Below, one piece after another: positions 9,568-17,465 of a DNA stretch of 64,000 nucleotides (the stretch's first letter is position 1; each line of letters begins with the position of its first letter). Location of the stretch: contig NZ_FNDX01000013.1 in the NCBI RefSeq assembly GCF_900099765.1, positions 62,001 to 126,000 of the forward strand, written 5' to 3'. The position numbers were made by a program, and so were the translations under genes. The notes under the pieces are model-generated. The model saw only the letters and a program-made list of their open reading frames with translations, made no database searches and had not been told where the DNA came from. Origin of the DNA: Paenibacillus typhae (GTDB lineage Bacteria; Bacillota; Bacilli; Paenibacillales; Paenibacillaceae).

Positions 9568-9632
9568 GCTGCCCCACTTAATAAACGATCTTACGCTAGG
9601 TATCTATTCAGCCACAGGAGTGTGAAGTTATT

Positions 9633-10301
9633 ATGAAATTATTGCTAACATCTGCGGGCGTTAATAACAAAAGCATCCACAACGCCCTGACAGACATGCT
9701 CGGCAAGCCGATAGCCAGCTGCAACGCTTTGTGCATCCCCACCGCAATGTATGGCCACCCCTGGGTCGGTCCCGGCGTCAATGCCTGGGAATTCATCAGC
9801 GGGAAATCGGAGAACCCTATGGTTGACCTGGGCTGGAAGTCTGTGGGCGTGCTGGAGCTGACTGCACTGCCAAGCATCAGTAGGGACCGCTGGGTGCCGC
9901 TGGTTCAGGAGACGGATGTCCTGCTGGTATCAGGCGGCGATGCCCTCTACCTGAATCACTGGATGCGGCAGTCCGGACTGGCAGAGCTTTTGCCGGCGCT
10001 GCAGGCTGTTTATGTGGGAATGAGCGCAGGGAGTATGGTGATGGCACCCAACATCGGGGAATACTTCGCCAGCTGGACTCCACCCGGGGGCGGTGATGAA
10101 GCGCTGGGGCTGGTTGATTTTGCAATATTCCCGCACCTGGACCACGAACTGCTGCCTGACAACACCATGGCTGCCGCCGAGCGATGGGCCGCCGGAATGC
10201 GGGGACCGTCCTATGCGATCGATGATCAGACTGCCATCAAAGTGACCGGCGGGGCAGTGGAGATTGTTTCCGAAGGGAATTGGAGACATTTTACGCCCTG
10301 A
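9633..10301 (+). CDS. Peptidase S51 family / type 1 glutamine amidotransferase-like protein
   Basis: A 222-residue protein of the dipeptidase E-like S51 family. The nucleophile elbow GMSAGS (about residues 131-136) supplies the Ser, DVLLVSGGDALYLNHW is the usual preceding strand, and HLDHELLP lies near the expected His. Family members cleave Asp-X dipeptides or are uncharacterised. A GGAG lies upstream of the ATG at 9633. It is the last gene of normal composition before an AT-rich accessory patch. Confidence 0.8.
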   Translation: MKLLLTSAGVNNKSIHNALTDMLGKPIASCNALCIPTAMYGHPWVGPGVNAWEFISGKSENPMVDLGWKSVGVLELTALPSISRDRWVPLVQETDVLLVSGGDALYLNHWMRQSGLAELLPALQAVYVGMSAGSMVMAPNIGEYFASWTPPGGGDEALGLVDFAIFPHLDHELLPDNTMAAAERWAAGMRGPSYAIDDQTAIKVTGGAVEIVSEGNWRHFTP

Positions 10302-10343
10302 CATGATCAAATAAAACTTATCCTATTCTGAGGAGCAACCCGT

Positions 10344-10925
10344 ATGAGCGAATTTAGTCAAAGCTATCATTTGTTGGGCAGCAAAGAAAATGCAATTGAA
10401 CTCATCAATCTTGCAGGTGAACAGGGTTTCGTATTTGAAGATAACAACCGGTGGACTACGTTTGTCATCTTGGGAGATGAATTTAGACCCTCAGACTCTA
10501 TTGTTGAATCCAATAAGGAATTGCTTGTTCATTATGTGTACGCTGAGGACCATGGCTGGAGTCTGTCCATTTTCAGGCAGTCTACTCTTATTTTTAAATT
10601 TGAATGTTCTTGGGACGAAACAAATATCGAGGATTTTGATTTCGATGAAGAGGAGTTAATTGAGATGTTTGGTGATGGGGAAGTAAGTTCTCCTTCCGAC
10701 GAAGTTTTCGACCTGGATGTTATCAGAAAACTAGTTCAAGAGGCTGGTAATGATTCATCTGACTTGGAAGTACTATTTACGAAAGACCCTGAAGTCATCT
10801 TTGCTATGGAAAGTCCGTGTGCTTATCAGATTGCCGAGAAGCTTGGTATTCTCAATTATGCTTGGATTTCTGCTGATTCTATTGATATGGACGATGCTCT
10901 TTACAACAATGTAATTAAAGTTTAA
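10344..10925 (+). CDS. Hypothetical acidic protein (first cassette-like gene)
   Basis: A 193-residue, acidic, AT-rich-encoded protein that I do not recognise. It has no signal peptide or membrane segment. Visible features are aromatic/hydrophobic strands in residues 25-85 (RWTTFVILGDEF, LLVHYVYAEDHGWSLSIF), an Asp/Glu cluster around 95-115 and a helical C-terminus. GAGGAG precedes the ATG. Composition clearly differs from neighbours. The stop codon is followed at once by repeat element A, whose internal hairpin probably terminates transcription, as in a one-gene cassette. Confidence 0.65.
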   Translation: MSEFSQSYHLLGSKENAIELINLAGEQGFVFEDNNRWTTFVILGDEFRPSDSIVESNKELLVHYVYAEDHGWSLSIFRQSTLIFKFECSWDETNIEDFDFDEEELIEMFGDGEVSSPSDEVFDLDVIRKLVQEAGNDSSDLEVLFTKDPEVIFAMESPCAYQIAEKLGILNYAWISADSIDMDDALYNNVIKV

Positions 10926-11022
10926 GTTCAATTAACGGAAAACGCTAGCCCAAAGAAATCACGAAAGCAGCTGATCGCGTTGATCGGTTGCTTTTGTTCA
11001 TCTAACGGGAATTTTGTTGAAC
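10926..11022 (+). repeat. Cassette-end element A (hairpin flanked by inverted arms)
   Basis: A 97-bp element directly after the preceding stop codon, bounded by GTTCAA and TTGAAC. The first arm (10926-10950) contains TTAACGGAAAACGCTAG. A 13-bp stem (10964-10976 with 10982-10994, two G-T pairs) follows, with a T-tract that also makes it a terminator. The second arm (11002-11022) holds CTAACGGGAA. It shares the core (C)TAACGGGAAACGTTAG with elements B, C and D. Confidence 0.6.
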
Positions 11023-11073
11023 AAGATAAGTAGAGGTTTTATGTCGCATTTGACGAAAGCTATGCGGTAAGGG

Positions 11074-11172
11074 CGGAACGTTAGTCAAAAATTATAATCA
11101 AGGGCAGCTCTGAACGAGAAAATTGAGTCATTGGCTGTCACTGTTTTGTTGAACTAACGTTTCCCGTTAGGT
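11074..11172 (-). repeat. Cassette-end element B
   Basis: About 99 bp at the 3' end of the NUDIX gene. Reading in gene direction, the core CTAACGGGAAACGTTAGTTC (11151-11170) includes the NUDIX stop codon (11167-11169). A hairpin (GGCAGCT 11103-11109 with GGCTGTC 11133-11139) and a diverged inverted arm (about 11074-11086, GGAACGTTAGTC on +) follow. Elements A and B face each other tail to tail, 52 bases apart. Confidence 0.6.
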
Positions 11173-11634
11173 CAATGCCCCATTCTTGTCACTAACATTA
11201 GAAATTCGTTTATTTAGTTCCCAAATAGCGTTTTTGTTACTATCCCATTTGAGCATTTTTGATGCTTCATCGTAATTGACCCATAAATATTGACTATGTT
11301 CATGTGATAGCTTTAAATGCTGTACATGTAATTCTACTCCAAAGCTGTATTCAGGTATTACATACTTATCTTCGCCCCACATAAAACTTCCTACTACATG
11401 CTCTACAGGAATTGTAGTAAGTGAGTCTAATGAAACGAATCTACGTTCACTTGATATCCCAGCTTCTTCCCAAGATTCTCTTTTGGCTGCTTGTAGCGGT
11501 GTCTCAGTATCTTCACCACCACCAGCTATTCCTTGCCAGTACCCTTCTTTTCCTCTTTGAAATAATGCAAACAAAATTTCATCACCATTATTTAAATACG
11601 GGATAATTAAAACCTGAAATGGACTTCTTCCCAT
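11167..11634 (-). CDS. NUDIX hydrolase
   Basis: A 155-residue NUDIX pyrophosphohydrolase acting on a nucleoside diphosphate linked to another moiety; the substrate is not predictable. The Nudix box is complete: GGGEDTE, then seven residues later REsWEEAG. The ATG at 11634 follows AGGGGA. Base composition is AT-rich compared with the chromosome around it. Its stop codon lies inside repeat element B and element C lies upstream, so the gene looks like a mobile cassette rather than a resident gene. Confidence 0.9.
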   Translation of the reverse strand: MGRSPFQVLIIPYLNNGDEILFALFQRGKEGYWQGIAGGGEDTETPLQAAKRESWEEAGISSERRFVSLDSLTTIPVEHVVGSFMWGEDKYVIPEYSFGVELHVQHLKLSHEHSQYLWVNYDEASKMLKWDSNKNAIWELNKRISNVSDKNGALT

Positions 11635-11729
11635 AAAAATCCCCTTTCTAATTGTTTCTTTCGTTCTTTATTTTTTGCTTGTGTAGTGTGGTACATTACA
11701 ATCGCTAAATCCAGCCTTCCTAAATATTA

Positions 11730-11829
11730 TTCAACATAAATTGGAACTAACCTTTGTTACTTCAATGGAACAGGGAGCAGCGCTGCGGTAGCCTGCTCCC
11801 TGTTCTGGTTGAACTATAGTTTCCCCTTT
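11730..11829 (-). repeat. Cassette-end element C
   Basis: Located 100 bases downstream of the next minus-strand gene. In gene direction it has a core arm (11808-11826, GGGGAAACTATAGTTCAAC), a perfect 13-bp stem (GAACAGGGAGCAG 11768-11780 with its complement 11793-11805, 12-nt loop) and a second arm (about 11730-11760 containing GTAAC and GTTAG). TTCAAC and GTTGAA mark the outer ends. Confidence 0.6.
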
Positions 11830-11931
11830 GCGTAATGATGTTCGGTTCGATCTCAGGGCTGAATGGTTCGAAGCGTAAATGTGGTGTTATATTAAGTCCC
11901 CCGACTTCTTGAGTTGCTCTCAAAATTGATT

Positions 11932-12459
11932 CTAGTTCTTAGTTAATTTATTAAATAAAGTCTTAGAAAGTCTCAGTTGTTCCTCCAAGACAAATAAATC
12001 TCCCCCTATTTCTTCACGATCCTTCAAATCCAAAACAAGTGTCTCAGATAACTTATATATACTTGTAAATACTTCATTGAACCTGCAGTAGATATTCTTG
12101 GATATTAGTTTTCCTTCCTTTGAAAATATTGAATGAATTATGTTCTTGTGATTCTTAACTTTCCTTTGAATTAATTTTATTGATAAAACTTCATTGTCAA
12201 CTAATTGAAATGTTATGAAGTTATTTGTATCAGGATAAAAATATACATGACGTTCCGATATTGTATTACTTTTTGAAATTAGTAACCTCAATTCTTTCAA
12301 CATAAATCTCAAAGTTGTAATTGGAAGACCATTGTAATTTCTAGCCGGAAAAGTGAGGTCTGCTGTTTCAATGAAAAATTTAGTCATAAAAGTACTGTGT
12401 TCATGAGATAAAAATATGTGACTCTGATCTATTTTGAATTCAAGTGCAGTTAGTTTCAC
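11932..12459 (-). CDS. Hypothetical protein, 5' end uncertain or missing
   Basis: A 175-residue frame of unknown family in very AT-rich DNA. It is rich in Ile/Leu/Lys/Ser with alternating strand-like segments and no membrane or signal segment. The first usable start is a GTG at 12459 with no ribosome-binding site. The same frame stays open upstream for about 40 codons of protein-like sequence (VIIEIPQEPNKRFES) to a TAA inside element D, without any ATG, GTG or TTG in that stretch. The real start may use a rare codon, or the gene may have lost its 5' end. Confidence 0.5.
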   Translation of the reverse strand: MKLTALEFKIDQSHIFLSHEHSTFMTKFFIETADLTFPARNYNGLPITTLRFMLKELRLLISKSNTISERHVYFYPDTNNFITFQLVDNEVLSIKLIQRKVKNHKNIIHSIFSKEGKLISKNIYCRFNEVFTSIYKLSETLVLDLKDREEIGGDLFVLEEQLRLSKTLFNKLTKN

Positions 12460-12531
12460 TAAATCACTACTTTCAAATCGTTTATTAGGCTCTTGAGGGA
12501 TTTCAATAATAACATGTTTACGAATTTCACT

Positions 12532-12584
12532 AATAATCCTTACTTGGATTATTCGCGAAGTTATTAAACTATCCTGCCTGTTAG
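12532..12584 (-). repeat. Cassette-end element D (partial)
   Basis: In minus-strand direction the core arm CTAACAGGCAGGATAGTTTA (within 12560-12584) is followed by a perfect 8-bp stem (AATAATCC/GGATTATT, 12532-12553), the same order as in elements B and C. The second arm is not clear. It would mark the 3' end of a further cassette whose gene is no longer present. Confidence 0.5.
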
Positions 12585-12613
12585 CTTAATACATGTATTC
12601 CATCGAGAGTCAT

Positions 12614-12728
12614 AATAAATGCACAAAGCGCAGCTAAGTTGCAGTTTGCCGCCAAACAAGACAGCCAGACCACGAACCGGCGGGTTTTTCCCGCCAGGTT
12701 GTTCGTGATCTGGCTGTTTTAGCTGCGC
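12614..12728. repeat. Large nested inverted repeat at the edge of the cassette patch
   Basis: An outer pair GCGCAGCTAA (12628-12637) / TTAGCTGCGC (12719-12728) encloses a long imperfect hairpin centred at 12687, with GGCGGG/CCCGCC next to a T5 loop and extended arms reading ACAGCCAGA.CACGAAC. It may terminate transcription from the metallo-hydrolase gene on its right. The left arm, TGCA-CAAAG-CGCAGCTAAG, resembles palindromes of the array near 17.5 kb. Confidence 0.6.
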
Positions 12729-12777
12729 TGCTGTGCCCGGCGCTGCAACTGCACTGCACGTGCCGCCATACACGGCG

Positions 12778-13776
12778 CTACCGCTCCGCCGCCGCGAACA
12801 GCAGCGGCCCGCCCGGCTCTGCCGTGAGCGTAGCCGCCCGGCCGCGGCGCACCAGCTCCGCCAGGTGCGCGAGCGCCTCGCTCATGGCGAAGCGCAGCTG
12901 ATGCGCGCTGTTCACGCGGCCGCGGAACAGCGCTTCGCACACGGCGAACCCGCTCTGCGGTCCGCCGGCCAGCAGCTGAGCGGCGGTGTCCAGCCGCTCC
13001 TCATGGTGGCGGAGCAGGCTGTCCGCCCGCTCCGCCCACGCCGTGAACGGTTCCCGGTGCCCCGGGAACGCACGGCGCACAGGCAGGCTGCGCAGCATAC
13101 GCAGCCCCTCCAAAAACGTCAGCAGCGGCTGCGGATCGCTGCCGGGCTGCAGGCCGACATTGGGCGAGATCTGCGGCAGGACAGCATCGCCGCAGAACAT
13201 GAGCCCGCTGCCGGCCTCATACAAAGACACATGGCCCGGCGCATGCCCGCCGGTCAGCACGGGCGTCCACTCCCGGCCGCCCAGCACCAGAGGCACCGCA
13301 GCGTCGATATAGCTGACCTCCGCCTGCGGAGTAACCTGGGTCAGGAAGCTCTCCAGATGCTCCCTGACCCCCTGGACCAGCTCCTCCGGCATGCCGTGCC
13401 GGAGGAACAGCAGCGGCAGCGACTCGTTCAGCGTCGCCTCCGCGCCCCAGGACATCCGGGCCTCGGCGTGGGCCCGCTCCGACATCCAGACCCGGCTGCC
13501 GCTGCGGGCCTGCATCCAGCCCGACAGCCCGTAATGGTCGGGATGGTGATGGGTCACAAAGATCTGCCGGATATGATCCCAGGAGAGATCCAGCTCATCC
13601 AGCACGCCCTGCCAGGCGAGCTCTGCCTCCGCCGTGTGCGGGCCGGGGTCGATGACCGTGATGCCGCCCTCCGGCTCAGTGACAATATAGCTGTTGACCC
13701 AGCGCAGCGGCGGGTCCATAGGCACGCTCACCTGTAGAATACCGTCCTCCCAGGCTTTTATTTCCGCCTTACGCAT
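12778..13776 (-). CDS. MBL-fold metallo-hydrolase
   Basis: A 332-residue metallo-beta-lactamase-fold hydrolase. The metal site is clear: THHHPDHYG (HxHxDH), then GHAPGHV, FCGDAVLP and a late His (FPGHREPF). Such proteins hydrolyse thioesters, phosphodiesters or lactones; the substrate is unknown. The DNA is markedly GC-rich, opposite to the adjoining AT-rich patch. I prefer the ATG at 13776 (AGAGGCGG upstream); an ATG at 13818, right after the methyltransferase stop, is possible. Likely cotranscribed with the methyltransferase. Confidence 0.85.
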   Translation of the reverse strand: MRKAEIKAWEDGILQVSVPMDPPLRWVNSYIVTEPEGGITVIDPGPHTAEAELAWQGVLDELDLSWDHIRQIFVTHHHPDHYGLSGWMQARSGSRVWMSERAHAEARMSWGAEATLNESLPLLFLRHGMPEELVQGVREHLESFLTQVTPQAEVSYIDAAVPLVLGGREWTPVLTGGHAPGHVSLYEAGSGLMFCGDAVLPQISPNVGLQPGSDPQPLLTFLEGLRMLRSLPVRRAFPGHREPFTAWAERADSLLRHHEERLDTAAQLLAGGPQSGFAVCEALFRGRVNSAHQLRFAMSEALAHLAELVRRGRAATLTAEPGGPLLFAAAER

Positions 13777-13818
13777 GATGCCGTCACCGCCTCTCGGGAG
13801 TCTTCTGCCAGAAACCAT

Positions 13819-14553
13819 CTAAGGACGTACACCAACGAAGATCATCCGTTTGGAATGCTCCTCATCGTATTCCTCTTCATCATAGCTGCCGTGGACGGCT
13901 TCAAGCTGCAGGCCGGCGGCGGCAATCAGTTGCCTGAACGTCTCCAGCGGGTAGAGCTTCACCCGCTCATGGTATTTACGCGGTGTATTATCTCCTTTGG
14001 AGGTGAGGATAATATCTTTTTTGACATAGCCGTCTTCAATCCGCCGGGATTCATCAATCAGATTATCCCCGTCCTCACGGGTGGAATGGGGCACCAGATG
14101 TGCAATGACATAGGCGGGATTCAGAAAGTCGATTATAAATTTGCCGCCCGGCTTCAGCATCCGGTATACCTCGCGCAGCACCTTCACCTGCTCTTCGTCA
14201 TCCTCAAAATACCCAAAGGAAGTAAACAGGTTCACCACTGCATCAAATCCGCCGTCAAGCGGCAGCTCCCGCATATCGGAACGCAGCCAGGTCACCGCTT
14301 CCGCGCCATCCTGGGCACGGGCTTCACGCAGCAGAACTTCAGACAGGTCAACGCCGGTTACCGCAAAGCCCGCTTCCGCCAGCGCCAGGGAATGGCGGCC
14401 CATACCGCAGCACAGATCCAGCACCTTCGAACCTTCCGGCAGATTCAGCCAGCCGATCATCTTCTCCACCTCATGCCGGGCCCCGCAAAAATCCCTGTGC
14501 CGGTACACTATTAAATAGTCCTCGCCAAAGCTTTTTTCATACCACTCACTCAT
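13819..14553 (-). CDS. Class I SAM-dependent methyltransferase
   Basis: A 244-residue Rossmann-fold methyltransferase. Motif I is VLDLCCGMGRHSLALAEAG, motif II includes VTGVDLSE, and DAVVNLFTSFGYF with VYRMLKPGGKFIIDFLNP mark the later motifs. The acceptor is unknown; related proteins act on small molecules. GGAGGAG precedes the ATG at 14553. A sigma-A-like promoter lies just upstream, and the metallo-hydrolase gene follows immediately, so the two probably form an operon. Confidence 0.85.
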   Translation of the reverse strand: MSEWYEKSFGEDYLIVYRHRDFCGARHEVEKMIGWLNLPEGSKVLDLCCGMGRHSLALAEAGFAVTGVDLSEVLLREARAQDGAEAVTWLRSDMRELPLDGGFDAVVNLFTSFGYFEDDEEQVKVLREVYRMLKPGGKFIIDFLNPAYVIAHLVPHSTREDGDNLIDESRRIEDGYVKKDIILTSKGDNTPRKYHERVKLYPLETFRQLIAAAGLQLEAVHGSYDEEEYDEEHSKRMIFVGVRP

Positions 14554-14607
14554 CCTGCTTCTCCTCCCCGCGGCTCCAGCACACTCTCTATGTATAATAT
14601 TGTAACG

Positions 14608-14636
14608 ATTGTACCCCCTTTTCCGCGCAAACTCAA
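14608..14636 (-). promoter_or_regulatory. Sigma-A promoter of the methyltransferase gene
   Basis: TTGAGT, 17-bp spacer, TACAAT on the minus strand, about 55 bases before the ATG. The -35 box overlaps the T-tract of the terminator of the upstream glucosidase gene. Confidence 0.6.
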
Positions 14637-14684
14637 AAAAGAGTCGCCATTCCGCCATATTTCACGCGCCCTGGCAACTCTCTT
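14635..14684 (-). terminator. Terminator after the GH13 glucosidase
   Basis: Minus-strand stem AGAGTTGCCA/TGGCGACTCT with a 22-nt loop, then six T. Confidence 0.8.
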
Positions 14685-14687
14685 TGA

Positions 14688-16385
14688 TTATGCCTGGATC
14701 TGCCGCTCCAGATAGACCCTTGCTTCATATGGCCGCAGCTTTAGCTGCGTCAGATCATCCTCCTTGGAAGGAGCGTAGTTGGAGATCAGCAGCTCCTGCT
14801 TGCCGGCCGCGAACTCCGCAGGCAGCTCGAACACCGGCTCATGCTCATAGAAATTCAGGATGATCAGCAGACGCTGGTCCTCAAGCGTCCGGGTAAAGGC
14901 ATAAATTTCCTCATGCTCCTCCAGCAGCAGGGCATATTCGCCGTAGACGATGACCGGATGCTTTTTACGGAGCTGGATCAGCTTCTTGTAGTAATGGTAG
15001 ATCGAGTCCGGGTCCTTGACCGCAGCCGCCGCGTTGATCTCCCGGAAATTGGAGTTGACCCTGATCCACGGAACACCTGTCGTAAAACCGCCATCCTCCG
15101 AATCATCCCACTGCATCGGGGTGCGGGCGTTGTCCCGGCTTTTTTTGTGGATATTGGACATAATCTGGGCTTCCGGCATGCCCTGGTTACGCTTTTCCTC
15201 ATAATAATTGAGCGTCTCCACATCCCGGTAATCGTCAATCAACTCGAACGCCACATTTGTCATTCCGATTTCTTCTCCCTGATAAATGTAGGGCGTGCCC
15301 TCCAGCATATGAATGAAGGTGGCCAGCATTTTGGCTGACGGCACCCGGTAGAACAGGTCATTCCCGAAACGCGACACCGAGCGCGGCTGGTCATGATTGC
15401 ACAAATAGTTGGCGTTCCAGCCCCGGTTATGCAGAACCGTCTGCCAGTTGCTCATGATTTTTTTGAGGTCGGTGAGCTTCCACGGTACGGTATCCCATTT
15501 GCCTCCGCCCGGAGCTGCACAGTCCAGATTCATATGCTCAAACATAAAGGTCATATTCAGCTCGCGCCGCCCGTCCCCGACGTAATCCAACGCCTGCTCC
15601 GGCCCGAGACCCGACGTCTCCCCGACAGTCATAATATCGTAGAAGTATAATACCTTATCATGCAGGTTCTGCAGCATCGTGTGCACATCTTCGAGGTTGG
15701 AGAACATCTCATAAGCCCGCACAGTCGCTGTTCCGCCCGGGTTAGCCGCATCCGGATAGCCTTCCGCCTTGATGATATGGGCAATCGCGTCGAAGCGGAA
15801 GCCGTCGACACCTTTCTTGAGCCACCACTCCACCATCTCATGCAGCTTGTCGATCACCACCTGATTTTCCCAGTTCAGATCGGGCTGGTATTTGGAGTAG
15901 AGATGCAGGTAATACTCGTCCGTCTGCGGATCAAGCTCCCACACCGAGCCGCTGAAATAGGATTCCCAGTTGTTCGGGGGACCGCCGTTTTTGCCTTTTC
16001 GCCAGATGTAGTAATCGCGTTTCGGATTATCCTTCGAGCTGCGCGATTCGATGAACCAGGGATGCTGGTGGGACGTGTGGTTGAGCACCAGATCCATCAT
16101 CAGCTTCATTCCCCGGGCGTGCATCTCCCGCAGCATCACATCAAAATCAGCCATTGTCCCGAATTCCTTCATAATGTCGCAGTAATCACTGATATCGTAG
16201 CCGTTATCATGGTTCGGCGATTTGTAAATCGGGCACACCCAGATCACATCCACACCCAGGTCCTGCAGATAATCGAGCTTGGATATAATGCCGCGCAGAT
16301 CACCGATCCCGTCACCGTTGCTGTCCTTGAAGCTGATCGGATAAATCTGGTAGGCCACGCTTTCTTTCCACCATTTTGGATTCAC
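14688..16385 (-). CDS. GH13 alpha-glucosidase (oligo-1,6-glucosidase type)
   Basis: A cytosolic 565-residue enzyme hydrolysing the non-reducing alpha-glucosidic bond of short malto- or isomalto-oligosaccharides. The (beta/alpha)8 barrel begins with WWKESVAYQIYPISFKDSNG; catalytic residues are Asp199 (GFRFDA), Glu256 (TVGETSG) and Asp332 (CNHDQPR). GH13 subfamily 31 features include LNHTS and QPDLNWEN. The start is a GTG at 16385 with GGAGGAG upstream. No signal peptide, so an importer elsewhere must deliver its substrate. It reads alone between a lipoprotein gene and a terminator. Confidence 0.95.
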   Translation of the reverse strand: MNPKWWKESVAYQIYPISFKDSNGDGIGDLRGIISKLDYLQDLGVDVIWVCPIYKSPNHDNGYDISDYCDIMKEFGTMADFDVMLREMHARGMKLMMDLVLNHTSHQHPWFIESRSSKDNPKRDYYIWRKGKNGGPPNNWESYFSGSVWELDPQTDEYYLHLYSKYQPDLNWENQVVIDKLHEMVEWWLKKGVDGFRFDAIAHIIKAEGYPDAANPGGTATVRAYEMFSNLEDVHTMLQNLHDKVLYFYDIMTVGETSGLGPEQALDYVGDGRRELNMTFMFEHMNLDCAAPGGGKWDTVPWKLTDLKKIMSNWQTVLHNRGWNANYLCNHDQPRSVSRFGNDLFYRVPSAKMLATFIHMLEGTPYIYQGEEIGMTNVAFELIDDYRDVETLNYYEEKRNQGMPEAQIMSNIHKKSRDNARTPMQWDDSEDGGFTTGVPWIRVNSNFREINAAAAVKDPDSIYHYYKKLIQLRKKHPVIVYGEYALLLEEHEEIYAFTRTLEDQRLLIILNFYEHEPVFELPAEFAAGKQELLISNYAPSKEDDLTQLKLRPYEARVYLERQIQA

Positions 16386-16507
16386 TTGGACTCTCCTCCG
16401 CTTCTCCGGTGTTTGCCTCAGTTAGTGATATTTATAATATCTTAACCATACTGGTGGAAGACAATCACAGATTGTTTGGCAAAAGCAGGCTGGGATGCAT
16501 CCGTTTT

Positions 16508-17074
16508 TTAGCTCTCTCTCAGCTCAAGCAGCTCTGGAATGACTTGCTCAATCTGCCGGAATAGCGTACGCCCGGTCTTCCCCTCATCACGGATATAAAA
16601 GATCAGCAGCGACCGCTCCTGAAACACTTCATGCTGAACCAGATCCGCTGTGGCCGTCTGATTCTCAAAATCAGCCCAGCCCGCTTCGCGCTCCTCTTCC
16701 CCGGCAAACTGATACATAACCAGCTCTTCCCCATCAAGCAGAAAAACAACCGGCTTCCGCCCGTTCAGCTCCCTGTGAAACACACTCTCCTCCCGCACTT
16801 CACTACTGCGCAGCTCCAGCCCCTGTTCTGCAAAAACAGCAGCAATCTCGTCCGCGGCCAGCTCCCTTAGCTCCTTAACCGGCACATTATTGCTCTGGCT
16901 GCACCCGGTAACCAGTATTCCAATGACGAGGAGCATCAGCAGTACAACGATTCTTTTTACACTTGTTATGAGCGCTAATGTGCCGGTGTTCTTGCTGGCA
17001 GCATTCTTGCTGGCAGCAAGAATGCTGCGTAGTCTTTTTGTTAATGTCACATCTGCGGTTGCACTTAAACCCAT
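16508..17074 (-). CDS. Small hypothetical lipoprotein
   Basis: A lipoprotein of unknown function: a hydrophobic stretch (RIVVLLMLLVIGILVTGC) ends in a lipobox Cys, followed by about 130 soluble residues including FLLDGEELVMYQF and a C-terminal helical segment. The start is uncertain. The ATG at 17074, after GGGGG, gives an unusual ~43-residue N-terminal extension, part of which is encoded by a perfect 31-bp dyad; no standard start codon lies closer to the signal segment except the internal ATG in it. A frame upstream of 17074 is only a 9-bp minisatellite. Confidence 0.55.
   Translation of the reverse strand: MGLSATADVTLTKRLRSILAASKNAASKNTGTLALITSVKRIVVLLMLLVIGILVTGCSQSNNVPVKELRELAADEIAAVFAEQGLELRSSEVREESVFHRELNGRKPVVFLLDGEELVMYQFAGEEEREAGWADFENQTATADLVQHEVFQERSLLIFYIRDEGKTGRTLFRQIEQVIPELLELRES
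16998..17028. repeat. Perfect 31-bp dyad with internal 15-bp tandem
   Basis: GCAGCATTCTTGCTG, one central G, then its exact reverse complement; a 15-bp unit TTCTTGCTGGCAGCA is also repeated in tandem here. It lies in the 5' part of the lipoprotein frame, and on the + strand is followed within a few bases by T5. Confidence 0.75.
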
Positions 17075-17164
17075 CCCAAGCCGCCCCCTATCGGTTTCTT
17101 TTATATGGAATTGACGGCTCTGTGGCAGACATTGTTGCGGTGGGGAACAAGCAGTGGCAGTAAT

Positions 17165-17254
17165 GGTATCTGTGGTATCTGTGGTATCTGTGGTATCTGT
17201 GGTATCTGCGACACCTGCGACACCTGCGACACCTGCGACACCTGCACACCTGCG
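17165..17254. repeat. 9-bp minisatellite in two blocks
   Basis: Five GGTATCTGT/C units followed by four GACACCTGC units and one 8-base unit, all with a 9-bp period. Translated on the minus strand it gives repeated AGV and DTT tripeptides, but no coding signals support a protein. Confidence 0.9.
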
Positions 17255-17261
17255 ACAGTGT

Positions 17262-17452
17262 AATTGCATTTTGTGCAATAGATCCTGTCAATTTCTCACT
17301 GCAAGCAGCATCTGTTGTATTTTGTGCAATAGATAATGCTGCAGGAGCGCCTTTGCCCGATGTTTCATCAAATCTGCTGTATGAAATACAATAGATTGCT
17401 TTCTCCGCGCAAAAAAAGGGCTTTTCTATTGCACATTATGCAACAGAAAGCC
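17262..17452. repeat. Palindrome array, tetrad 1
   Basis: Four imperfect palindromes of about 20-24 bp, each with a 5-nt centre, centred at 17271, 17322, 17384 and 17436 (spacings 51, 62, 52). Arms fit (CTR)TTGYA - N5 - TRCAAYAGAW. The fourth is extended to a 15-bp GGGCTT...AAGCCC stem. Confidence 0.85.
17411..17452 (-). terminator. Terminator-like hairpin formed by the fourth palindrome
   Basis: On the minus strand GGGCTTTCTGTTGCA pairs with TGCAATAGAAAAGCCC and is followed by T7. It could end transcripts from the HAD gene, 240 bases upstream on this strand. Confidence 0.6.
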
Positions 17453-17465
17453 CACTATTCTCCAT

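Noticed and set aside
10926..12584. Insertion sequence or transposon
   Set aside because: No transposase-like frame, and the inverted arms belong to individual ~100-bp hairpin elements rather than bounding one unit.
12733..13737. 334-residue + strand open frame
   Set aside because: It is antisense to the GC-rich metallo-hydrolase gene, which has a full HxHxDH motif; the Arg/His/Gln-rich translation is typical of a shadow frame.
17154..17336. Repetitive VVSVVSVVS / ATPATPATP small proteins
   Set aside because: They are translations of the 9-bp minisatellite without ribosome sites.
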